Assembly: GCA_000151295.1 (NCBI GenBank)
Contig: GG745374.1
Coordinates: 10,201-25,140 of the forward strand
DNA: 14,940 nt
Source: Allomyces macrogynus ATCC 38327
Lineage: Eukaryota; Blastocladiomycota; Blastocladiomycetes; Blastocladiales; Blastocladiaceae
Reading direction: 5' to 3'
Positions 7,646 to 14,940 of this stretch are shown piece by piece. The notes under the pieces were generated by a model. That model did no database searches. It had not been told where the DNA came from and was given only the letters and a program-made list of their open reading frames with translations. How positions within the stretch are numbered: the stretch's first letter is position 1; each line of letters begins with the position of its first letter. Made by a program: the position numbers and the translations under genes.

Positions 7646-8055
7646 ACGCCGATACTGCTGGACTTCCAGTCACAGCCAAGCTCCAGCCATCGTATATCGG
7701 ACCGTTCAAGGTCATTGCACAACGCTCGCCTGTGAGCTTCCAGCTCGAACTACTGGATCGTATGGTTGCCAACCGTGTTCACGATGTCTTTCACGCTGAC
7801 CACTTAAAACAGGCACCTTTGGGTGGTGCGCCAGCACAAGGCCACGATCACACTGATGAAAGCGATACCTCTGACTCTGGCGACGAACCTGATGATGGCA
7901 CTGGCGAGTATGACGAGATTGCGCTGCCACCTGTTCATGTCACTGCTGCTCCTGAACCTGCTTCCCTGAACGAGAACCGCAAGTCGCGCTGGTTGCTTGG
8001 ACAAGCACCCGAAATCCAAAAACGTTTCAATCCGGAACCGTGTCGTCGTCGCTAG
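7646..8055 (+). pseudogene. pol: Gypsy pol: integrase C-terminal region (GPF motif)
   Basis: The frame after the break at 7643 reads NADTAGLPVTAKLQPSYIGPFKV, with the GPF/Y motif of gypsy integrase C-termini at about 7699. It then reads VHDVFHADHLKQ, the usual end of the SH3-like domain. An acidic, Ser/Thr-rich tail (DESDTSDSGDEPDDGTGEYDE) follows and ends in TAG at 8053-8055, two bases before the polypurine tract. No chromodomain signature is visible in the tail. Confidence 0.88.
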
Positions 8056-8057
8056 CT

Positions 8058-8071
8058 GGAGGGGGGAGAAA
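8058..8071 (+). promoter_or_regulatory. Gypsy polypurine tract
   Basis: GGAGGGGGGAGAAA directly precedes the 3' LTR start TGATGTG. This is the expected plus-strand primer. Confidence 0.92.
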
Positions 8072-8212
8072 TGATGTGAAGCAGAGCTACCCGTATGGCT
8101 CCTTTGCATACCCGTTGTTTTGTTGTTGATTCCCATTTGTCATTCCATGTATATAAACGCCCAAACGTACCTCTGGGTACGACAGGCTCGTTCCACACTC
8201 GACACCATATCA
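8072..8212 (+). repeat. Gypsy 3' LTR (141 bp)
   Basis: It pairs with 713-853 with about four differences, and its TATATAAA is at 8150-8157. Copia A pol resumes right after the CACAA repeat that follows. Confidence 0.95.
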
Positions 8213-8217
8213 CACAA
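8213..8217. repeat. Target-site duplication CACAA, right of gypsy
   Basis: This is the partner of 708-712 and fixes the gypsy's right edge. Confidence 0.93.
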
Positions 8218-10534
8218 GCGTCTGCTTCTTTGAGCGCCAGGCAACAGGGCTACTGCCAACCCATACCACAAAACCTGATGTCGACTTGCGGTCGCCACAA
8301 TCCTCGGCCCAATCGGCATCAGCAAACGCGTCAAGTTTCATATCCTTGCCCAAAAACTTGATGCTGAGGTTCGATGTGCCCAACAGGTACCCAATGAGCT
8401 GCTTTGCAGCCTCAAAATGTAGCGTACCAGGTGCGTGCATGAAATGGCCAAGAATTGCAGTCACATCGGCAACGTCTGGCCGTGTTTTGGTCGCCACAAA
8501 GAGCAGCGACCTGACAATGGCGTGGTACTCGGTCTTTACGACTGGATCAACAATCTTGGGCAACTCAAGCAGCTCCTTGAAGTTGTTGGGTCGCATCGGG
8601 ATCACTGGCCGCATCTTTTTGGGGATCTGGAACCACTTGCCCATTGACTTGACATACTGGCTCTGGTCAAGGTAAATCGACCTGTCATTGCTGTACGTAA
8701 TCTTGCACCTGAGTAACCATGCCGTATCGCCCAAGTCGTGCACCTTGAACTCAGACTTCAACTTGTCGACAATCCACTTGTGCAGCTCCTTGGTTGACAC
8801 AACAATTGGCAAGTCGTTGACATAGACTCCAATGAAGATCACGCCCTTGCCCATCTTGTGCATGAACAGGCACTTGTCGTACTTGGACTCTGCAAATCCA
8901 AGCAAAATCAGGTAATCGGCCAAACAGCAGAACCACATGCGCAGGGCCTGCTTGGTGCCATACAGCGCCTTGACGAGCATGCAGACCTTGTCCAAGTTCT
9001 TCTTGTTGACGAAGCCTGGTGGCTGCTCCATGAGTACATGCTCCTTGATGTAACCATACAGGAAGGCTATCTTGATGCCGAGCTGCAGCGGCTGGACCTT
9101 GAGATATGTGGCAAGCGACAGGATCAGATGCAGCATGTTAAACAACGCAACAGGCACAAACGTGTCTGTGTAATGCACGCCCAGAATGGCTGTGTATCCC
9201 TTGGCAACAAGTCGCAACTTGGCACGCACAGGCTTTCCATCTGCCCTGAGTTTCCACTTGAAGATCCAACTGGAGCGCATCACCTTGTCGCCTGGGCGGT
9301 GGTTGATGAGCACCTGTGACGCATTCTTGACGAGCGAGTTGTACTTGTCAAATGTCGGCACAAGCCAGTCAGGGTGCGCTATCACTTCCTCAACCATCTT
9401 GGGTTCCCAAACTGCACCCTGAGCGCTGACTTGAGCTGTGACAACGCATGCAAGCACCGCACTTGCTGACTCAACAAACTTGCTGAGATCCGAGTCCGGG
9501 TGCGCACGTAGAAACAGTCTCGGCAAATCGAGATCGACAATTTCGGACAGGGGCGAGCCTGAGTCAACGCCAGGGCCAGCTAGGGAACGAACAAGAGGGG
9601 CCGAAGCGTCAGTGCAATCACTATTCAACCGCAACACGCGCACATTTTCAATTGCATCAGCAGCACGTTCGACGCCCCTTTTAGGTTCAGGATCCACCTC
9701 CCCCACGTCGGGCATACTGCAGACGCGGGCAATGGCGTCAGGATCAAAACGGCGAGCGACCTCGGGCTGTAGGCCGCGCAAATGGCGCGATTGCCGCGCG
9801 ACGGGCGCTTGAGCATCAGGTCGAAGAGCACCAACACCCCCATCGCTCACTTCTGGCGCATCGGCCTGACGACTGGGCTCCCCCACGTCCGCAAGGACCC
9901 CCATTGGTTCCTGGTCCACCTGCAGCCAACTGGGTATTTCGCTGGCTTGTAGAAATTCGCGCTCCAACACTGGCCCCGCCAGTGGGAGCTCAGCAATCAG
10001 GTTGACTGCAGGAAGTTGATCAGGGACTGACAAAGGCACTTGAACTTGTTCACGCCGCACACCACGCCCAATCTCCTCCTCAACAACTTCATCGCCACCA
10101 ACACCATTGACCACAGTCAACGGCACGTCCAGCAACCCCAAATCAACTTGCACGGGCGACCCAACCTTGACCTTGGCCGATGGCAATGTGCGAGGAGCAC
10201 CTTCAACAACACGCGACTTTGCAATACAGAGCCGCTTGGCAAACTTGACATCGTGCATGACAAACACCTTCTGTCCGTCCCACACGCAGTAGCCGTTGCA
10301 CGTGACCCATGGCAACTTGTCTCCATAACCAACCATGTGCACTGCCACACCTGCAGCAAATCTGGACACGCCCAGACGCACCTGTGTCGTCGGAACAACA
10401 GTGCCACCAAGTGAGCCCCACACCTTGCACTTCGACATGTTGGGCGATGCGCCAAAAACAACCTGGTATGGCAAGCGACCACTGAGCGAGTCACTCGGCA
10501 CATGGTTGCACACATAGCACACCACGCGCACACA
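8218..10534 (-). pseudogene. pol: Copia A pol: integrase C-terminus, RT and first half of RNase H
   Basis: This is the minus-strand frame after the TAG at 10535-10537. It holds the integrase C-terminal region (LPYQVVFGASPNMSKCKVWG) and a long acidic linker. The RT follows: NHRPGDKVMRSSWIFKWKL, EQPPGFVNKKNLDKVCMLVKALYGTKQALRMWF, GVYVNDLPIV. The RNase H start is DADWAEDCGDRKSTSGFV to SKKQTLV, where the gypsy breaks it. Two catalytic Asp positions are substituted: motif A reads LGIKIAFL (Gly codon 9077-9079) where LDVKTAFL is typical, and YVDD reads YVND (Asn codon 8816-8818). The corresponding YVDD in copia B is intact. The RT is therefore inactive as written. Confidence 0.93.
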
Positions 10535-12232
10535 CTATGGCCAGAGGGAATCCGGTGCTTTGGCAGCCATCATGGCCACATGCACCATCGACTTGAGCAC
10601 ACCCTGTGTCCACTTGGCAAGCCCGTTTGACTCTGGCGAGTTCGGAGATGTTGTCGACAAGTGCATGCGACGTGAGAGCAGAATCGAGCGTAAACTGTTG
10701 CCAATGAACTCGCCACCATGGTCGCTGTGCAGCCAGCCCGCAGACACGCCAAAGAACGACTCGGCGTGCTTCAGCAAATCGAGAAACTGCGGTCCAAAGT
10801 AGCCCTTGCGCCGGAGAAGCAGCACGAAGCACCAGCATGAGTACTCGTCCGTGACTGTCACAAAGTAGTTGACACCCCCCATGCCGACCGTCTTCATCGA
10901 CACCAAATCAGCGTGGAGGACGCCAAATAGTCGATTCGCATGCAAATGGCGCAGCGGATGTGGCTGGCTGCGCGCGTTGGCCACAAGACACGTCATACAC
11001 TCGTGTAGCAGCTTGGCCACACCCACGTCGTCCTTGATACCATGCTCGAGCGTACACACGGCCGAAACGCGATCATGACCAACGTGAAAGAGTCGTGCGT
11101 GCCACAGCTCGGCGAGCGACACCTTCTTGACCGCATCGGCGACATGCGCACCAACAGGTCGCTTACCCCAAACGTTGAGCACCCGCGTGTCCTTGGTTGG
11201 TCCCTTCTTGCACACGCCCGGGACGATCCACGTGTCCCCATGCTGCACGCCCTTGGCGAGCAGATCTCCTGTCTCGCAATGCACAAACTGGACGTCTCGA
11301 TCCCCGAAGATGACTCGCACAGCAGTCCGATCGTACAGCTCAGAGACTGAGACAAGCGTCTTGAAGCCAGGAATGTACCAGATTGGGTCAAGGTGAACAA
11401 TGTTACCCGAAGGCATGCGGATGCGCATCATGCCCTTACCAACAGGACAGCACACATGGTGGTCACCCAATGAGACAAGGAACCCTTTGCCAGGCCGCAT
11501 GTCGTTGAGCGTAGCAAACAGCGACTTGTCGCTGCAAAAGTGCACGCCAGCGGCCGAGTCGACTTTCGGGCTCTGTGCAAGACATGTGCGTGCCAACAAA
11601 GGCATCAGTGCACGTGCATGATGATGGTGAGGATCCGGTCCTTCATAATTCGATGCATTGACATGAATGATGGGCAGGGACATGCTGGGCGGCATCACCA
11701 TGCCCTGATGGCTTTGACGTTCAAGTCTCACGATTTCGGGGCAGAGGGCGACAATCAGGTAGTGCACAAATCCGGCAAATTCAGCAGCGCCAAAAACAAC
11801 TCCAGCAGCGTCTGCACCATGGGCAGATGCCATCAAACACTCATACTCGTCCACCGACAAATGCACCATTGCATGTTCGTTGCCGTCCTTGGCCACAACA
11901 TTCGCGCCCTTCTTTTTGCACCAGTTCGCAGTTTCAGCACCACTCTTGTGCTGGTGGTCCCGGTTTGGGCAAAAGTGCACATAATGACCAATCTTGCCAC
12001 AGTTGTGACAGGCGTTCGTGTCCTTGCACTTTGTCACAACAAGCACCTGTGTCTCAGTCCCAGAGCTGTGTTCAAGCTGGTCAGTGGCCCCCTCGAGAAT
12101 TGTCTGCAATTTGACAATCGCCATTTCCTCATAGCGCTCGCCCAAGGAGAGCACTGTTGGCAAATACTTGGGCGGCAGTGAGGAGAGCAGTGTGAGGACC
12201 AAGAATGAGTTGGCAAAGTTGGTGCACAGGTG
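10535..12232 (-). pseudogene. pol: Copia A gag C-terminus, zinc knuckle, protease, integrase core
   Basis: It is in the same frame as the gag start (12994) and the RT part, bounded by TAG codons at 12233-12235 and 10535-10537. From right to left: the end of Gag; a CHNCGKIGHYVHFC zinc knuckle (CX2CX4HX4C, 11977-12010); a protease-like site DSAAGVHF (11558-11560 for Asp), where DSGA is usual; a GAG-pre-integrase region (LWHARLFHVGHDRV .. CMTC); then the integrase core. Integrase Asp codons are at 10907-10909 (HADLV) and 10721-10723 (SDHGGEF). At the D35E position the residue is Lys (10613-10615, LAKW) instead of the Glu of the family's AER motif. Integrase is therefore inactive as written. Confidence 0.92.
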
Positions 12233-12994
12233 CTAGGACAACTTGGCGCGTTCATGGCACCAAATCACATCAAAATGGCATTGCAAATCAGCAATGTGCT
12301 CATGAACTGCCACAGCACCAGAACCCAACATGGGCTTTGTGGACAACCCCTTGACATTGGCGAGATGAGCTTGTGTGGAACGCTTGTCAAAACAAGCACG
12401 CAGCAGCACCCACACATTGGCGACACAGGTGGCATCCAAGAAGACTGGCAGGAGTTCAGACATGACAGCAGACGGCAAAATGACCTTGATGATGCTCCAG
12501 ATGCACGACTTGGCCTTGTAGCTGTTGTGGGCCATGCACTTCTTGAGTTCAGCAGCCGCCAGACCATTCCAATAGATTGTGTTGGCAACAAACTTGACAT
12601 CTGAGTCGAGCTCAATGAGTTTCTTGAACTGCGTGTCCGTCATTTCCTCTTCCTGTTCCAGCAACATGACCTCAAAATTGGCATCAACCAAAACCTTGAA
12701 GGACTTGAGTTCAAGCAGGTCTTCAAGCTGGTCAGTGGTCAAAATGCTGAGAAAATGGTCCACAAATGTTGGCCAGTTTGAGCCATCAGCCTTGAGCATC
12801 TCAATTGTCACTGGTTGGCTGGATATTGGCATCTTGACCAAAACAGACGAGGTCATGGTGACAGTCATGGTGCAGGTCGAAAGTTGGCAAAAATCGTCAA
12901 AATCAAGTCGAAAAAATCGGCGTTGCGCTGTCTCGAGCGGATGCAACACGTTTCGGGTGGTGGTGGTTTGAGTTTTGGTTGTCGTTGTCGTCAT
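12233..12994 (-). pseudogene. gag: Copia A gag, ended early by TAG
   Basis: ATG at 12992-12994 opens MTTTTTKTQTTTT; ATGs at 12868 and 12856 are possible alternative starts. The 253-codon frame has the copia Gag core (LKADGSNWPTFVDHFLSIL, EQEEEMTDTQFKKLIELD, HNSYKAKSCIWSIIKV) and is stopped by TAG at 12233-12235. The frame is open again beyond it, with typical Gag residues LTLLSSLPPKYLPTV. The stop therefore interrupts one gag-pol polyprotein. The gag segment 12603-12862 is identical to 4201-4460 in copia B, while its neighbours are clearly diverged. Confidence 0.9.
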
Positions 12995-13138
12995 TGTGGT
13001 AATGGATGGGTCTAGCGTGGCCCCTCTTGGTCAGTCAGTCAAATCGGTCCGTTTCTCACAGAAATCGGCGAGCACAGCAGCAGTGGGTCCACGACAAGGA
13101 TATCAGCAGCATTTGTTTGGTCTGGGAGTGCTTGGGAT

Positions 13139-13157
13139 GCACTCAGGGCTCATAACC
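13139..13157 (-). promoter_or_regulatory. Copia A primer binding site
   Basis: The plus strand reads GCACTCAGGGCTCATAACC next to the LTR at 13158. It is the same half-tRNA iMet type as 4738-4756, with one CpG decayed to CpA. Confidence 0.82.
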
Positions 13158-13344
13158 TTTCACAAGGTTGAGCAGGAGAAGGAATGCATTTGGTGTGTGC
13201 ACTCTCCACTTCAGTGGTGGTGGCAACCATAACCTAGGTTGCCACCACCATTTACACAAGAATGCAACTCAAACAGCTCCAACAAGGAAACAATGAGAGA
13301 AGACAAAAAACAAGAAACACAAATGCAAGCTGAACACTTTGACA
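13158..13344 (-). repeat. Copia A 5' LTR (187 bp)
   Basis: It has the same length as the other copies. Against the copia B LTRs, most changes hit CpG sites (for example CGCAAGG to CACAAGG, CTCGAAC to CTCAAAC, TTCGACA to TTTGACA). The inverted repeat is complete. Confidence 0.94.
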
Positions 13345-13428
13345 AATCCAACTTGAACAGCTCCAACAAAGAAACAATGAAGGATGACAACAAACAAGAA
13401 GCACAAACGTGAGCCAAACTCTTCAACA
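13345..13428 (-). repeat. Partial, decayed copia LTR abutting copia A
   Basis: These 84 bases align without gaps to the right-hand 84 bases of the copia LTR (4860-4943), from AATCCAAC to the terminal CTTCAACA. CpG sites are largely decayed. It directly follows copia A's LTR. It is either the remainder of an older LTR into which A inserted, with AATCC as the likely target repeat, or a local duplication of the LTR end. Confidence 0.85.
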
Positions 13429-14139
13429 ATCTTGGGCACAGTGAGGATTGTTGGCCTTATCACCAGGTGCACCCAACATGCCAGTACTTCTCACATGCAA
13501 GCGCCTTCATGTTGCTTGCATCTTTGTGTTTATGACCACTGCCTTGTAAAGTAGTGGTTGCAACCATTCTTTGGAGGCCGCCATGATATTGCAGTTTAAT
13601 TTTTGAGCACTCACCCCCCTCCCCACCCATACTACTCACCTCAAGACCACGAGAACTACCACATGCAATTGAGAAACATGGATGCAAGTTATCTTCTGTC
13701 AAACTTCTGTGGAATTTTGTCTGGTGGAAGTCGTGTAGTGGTCAGGGCCAAGGTGCAATCTTAGCAAGCCAAACTCCCACAGCCAACCACAAGCATCAGT
13801 GACTGCCAACATTGGAGCAACCAAACGTGACAACAATGGGCAGGTTTTTTGTTGGACAGAGGATCCTAGTCTCAGCTGGGATAGGTTTGGTTTGTGGTAA
13901 CACAATATGCAAACTTCCATTTACCATGAGGTGTGGGCCAGCCCAAACAGGAAAACAAACCAGTTTGAACCAAAAATGGCATGCAAAACTGAACCAACAG
14001 ATTAACTATGTAACTCCCTTGTACTATAGATGCTTGTTTGTATTATAGACGTCATAGTTCGCTTCAGTTCTCACTGTTTCCTGTCAAGCACAGTGCAGAA
14101 GATACAGGGACAAGACAGAACAGAGCACAAGAATGGCTC
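13429..14139. other. Gene-less stretch between copia and the host pseudogene
   Basis: About 700 bases, lower in GC and CpG than the rest of the window, with short pyrimidine-rich runs (for example a C-rich run near 13612-13628). No frame looks coding, and I find no repeat shared with the elements. The part nearest 14140 may be the former 3' UTR or downstream region of the gene at 14141-14748. Confidence 0.5.
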
Positions 14140-14145
14140 TTTATT
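14140..14145 (-). promoter_or_regulatory. AATAAA polyadenylation signal overlapping the stop codon
   Basis: The minus strand reads CCACAATAAAGAG: the TAA stop of the broken gene (14141-14143) lies inside AATAAA. Its position suits a 3'-end signal for that gene. Function is inferred only. Confidence 0.4.
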
Positions 14146-14748
14146 GTGGTCGTCCAATCATTTCAATGGCCGCCCTCCCACCCAGCAAGACGAGGCCACA
14201 GAGCTGTTTGATCCAGGCAAGGTAGTAGGTGGTCTGGTCAAGCGCAGCCTTGTCTAGAAATTCTTGCCAAAAGCAGACATGGCCCCATCAATTACCTGGC
14301 TGTGATCACGCACTATGGTAGCCTCAAACGAGGCCAGCTTGGCATGGTACTCGCGGTTGTGGTGGCGCCATTTATCGTGGTGCTAGGCTATGGTGGCCTC
14401 TCACTCAGTGTAGAAGCGCTGCTTCTGTGAGCGGAACAAGTGTCATGGTGCTCATGCCACATTGATGAGATCATGGTCCGACTGGGCAATGTGGAAGCGA
14501 CACGACAAGCGTGTTGGGTGGTCGTACAGCGGGGCCTCGACTTGGTGCAGGCGGGAACTGGATCAAACGGATGCTCGAGTCGGGTTGCAGCGACGTGATG
14601 AGCCGATTTGCGCGGGGACGCGAGCGGGTGGCGGCATGGCATCGCCGTTCGCGGCGGTGCCCGTGCGAGCAGCCGTATGCGCGCGACACGCGAGTGCGGC
14701 AAGTGGTGCTCGTGTCGGACGCGCCAAGGGCGCGAAATGTCGGAGCAT
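14141..14748 (-). pseudogene. Broken host gene with mitochondrial-presequence-like N-terminus
   Basis: ATG at 14746-14748 starts MLRHFAPLARPTRAPLAALA followed by more Arg/Ala-rich sequence without acidic residues, typical of a mitochondrial targeting peptide. The same frame continues through TGA at 14563-14565, 14452-14454, 14443-14445 and 14401-14403 and TAG at 14383-14385. Between the stops it reads protein-like sequence (HQVEAPLYDHPTRLSCRFHI; RHHNREYHAKLASFEATIVR). Near 14256 it shifts frame and ends LDKAALDQTTYYLAWIKQLC plus a hydrophobic stretch, stopping at TAA 14141-14143. All four TGAs are consistent with CGA codons hit by CpG deamination. Total length is about 200 codons. I do not recognise the family. 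An intron-containing live gene is possible but less likely given four stops of one type. Confidence 0.6.
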
Positions 14749-14940
14749 GTTTAAGTGGTCGTTCTTGGCGGTGCTGCGCGGTCCTTGGGCAACGATCGAC
14801 GTGTCGGCGCGTGACAGCCGCGTGGGTCTCGCGGCGTCTCCCACGGTCGCACCGCCCAGAGACTTAGCTCCCCTGCACGAGCACCCACCGCGCTCGGACG
14901 CGAACCGCACGACCCAACCGCTGCGAGCACACCGCCCGCA
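14749..14940. other. CpG-rich 5' flank of the pseudogene
   Basis: From about 14515 to the window end the sequence is dense in CpG, unlike the neighbouring 13.4-14.5 kb. It covers the presequence region of the broken gene and its upstream side. It may be an unmethylated promoter region of the former gene. No TATA box or other firm promoter element is seen, and the overlapping open frames on both strands look like products of high GC content. Confidence 0.45.

Larger units (their letters stand above)
713..8212 (+). mobile_element. Ty3/gypsy retrotransposon inserted in copia A, itself interrupted by copia B
   Basis: Structure: LTR 713-853, primer site from 857, gag-protease from 1035, copia B insertion 2710-4948 (including one target repeat), then RT, RNase H, integrase, polypurine tract 8058-8071 and LTR 8072-8212. 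The order RT-RNase H-integrase is diagnostic of Ty3/gypsy. Without copia B the element is about 5.26 kb, and gag, protease and RT lie in a single frame. The two LTRs differ at 4 of 141 positions by my count. Frame disruptions near 6237 and 7641 and the copia B insertion make it defective. No chromodomain is recognisable at the C-terminus. Confidence 0.95.
211..13344 (-). mobile_element. Copia A: old Ty1/copia retrotransposon, interrupted by the gypsy element
   Basis: Reading right to left: 5' LTR 13158-13344, primer site 13139-13157, leader, gag, zinc knuckle, protease, GAG-pre-integrase, integrase, RT, RNase H (split by the gypsy between 8218 and 712), LTR 211-397. The order protease-integrase-RT-RNase H is diagnostic of the copia (Pseudoviridae-type) superfamily. 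Without the gypsy and one copy of its target duplication, the element is about 5.6 kb. It has in-frame TAG stops at 12233-12235 and 10535-10537, catalytic substitutions in integrase and RT, and no polypurine tract next to its 3' LTR. It is therefore a dead copy. Its own target duplication cannot be seen, because the left end joins another copy. Confidence 0.93.

Noticed and set aside
7700..8055. Chromodomain at the gypsy integrase C-terminus
   Set aside because: After the GPF motif and HLKQ the tail is acidic and low in aromatic residues; no chromodomain core is visible.
8218..12994. RIP (CpA-directed repeat-induced point mutation) as the cause of decay
   Set aside because: The changes I could align between A and B fall mainly at CpG and not at CpA in general, and coding frames survive over long distances.
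14511..14867. Plus-strand open frame and overlapping minus frames in the GC-rich right edge
   Set aside because: They are Arg/Ala/Gly-rich without recognisable motifs, as expected from CpG-dense DNA. Only the minus frame from 14748 has coherent continuation downstream.
1..14940. A new multi-gene defence, biosynthetic or other accessory system
   Set aside because: Every substantial reading frame left of 13.4 kb is explained by gag-pol of the copia or gypsy elements, and the right flank holds one broken gene; there is no cargo gene inside any element.

Overview
The window is eukaryotic and almost wholly transposon-derived: three LTR retrotransposons nested in each other, with a short host-derived stretch at the right edge. 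I cannot name the species. The primer site resembles the fungal/yeast type of initiator tRNA, and the older copies show strong CpG to TpG/CpA decay. This suggests a fungus or protist with CpG methylation, with low confidence. No prokaryotic features, CRISPR array or complete RNA gene are visible.

Layout. Copia A is the oldest layer. It is a Ty1/copia element on the minus strand from 13344 (5' LTR end) to 211 (3' LTR end). A gypsy element splits it in the RNase H region of pol; the flanking CACAA repeat is at 708-712 and 8213-8217. The gypsy (plus strand, 713-8212) has 141-bp LTRs, a primer site, a gag-pro-pol frame and a polypurine tract. Near the end of its protease, the gypsy is itself split by copia B (minus strand, 2710-4943), flanked by ATACT at 2705-2709 and 4944-4948. 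Copia B is from the same family as A, has 187-bp LTRs, and has lost about 3.5 kb between gag and RT. The left edge (1-210) is the 5' leader of another copia copy, joined head-to-tail to A through the LTR at 211-397. An 84-bp partial copia LTR (13345-13428) abuts A's right LTR.

Relative ages agree with the nesting. By my hand count the LTR pairs differ at about 16/187 positions for A, 4/141 for the gypsy and 1/187 for B. None of the three looks autonomous. A has lost catalytic residues in integrase and RT and has two in-frame TAG stops. The gypsy carries the B insertion plus two frame disruptions. B lacks protease, integrase and most of RT but keeps LTRs, primer site and polypurine tract, so it looks like a trans-mobilised deletion derivative.

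The copia primer site matches the anticodon stem-loop of initiator tRNA-Met rather than a tRNA 3' end, implying half-tRNA priming as in Drosophila copia and yeast Ty5.

Right flank. 13429-14140 holds no gene I can support. On the minus strand 14748-14141 is a broken host gene of about 200 codons. It has a mitochondrial-presequence-like N-terminus, and four of its stops read as CGA to TGA changes. Its 5' end lies in a CpG-rich stretch that runs to the window edge, so the CpG-depleted domain appears to end near 14.5 kb.
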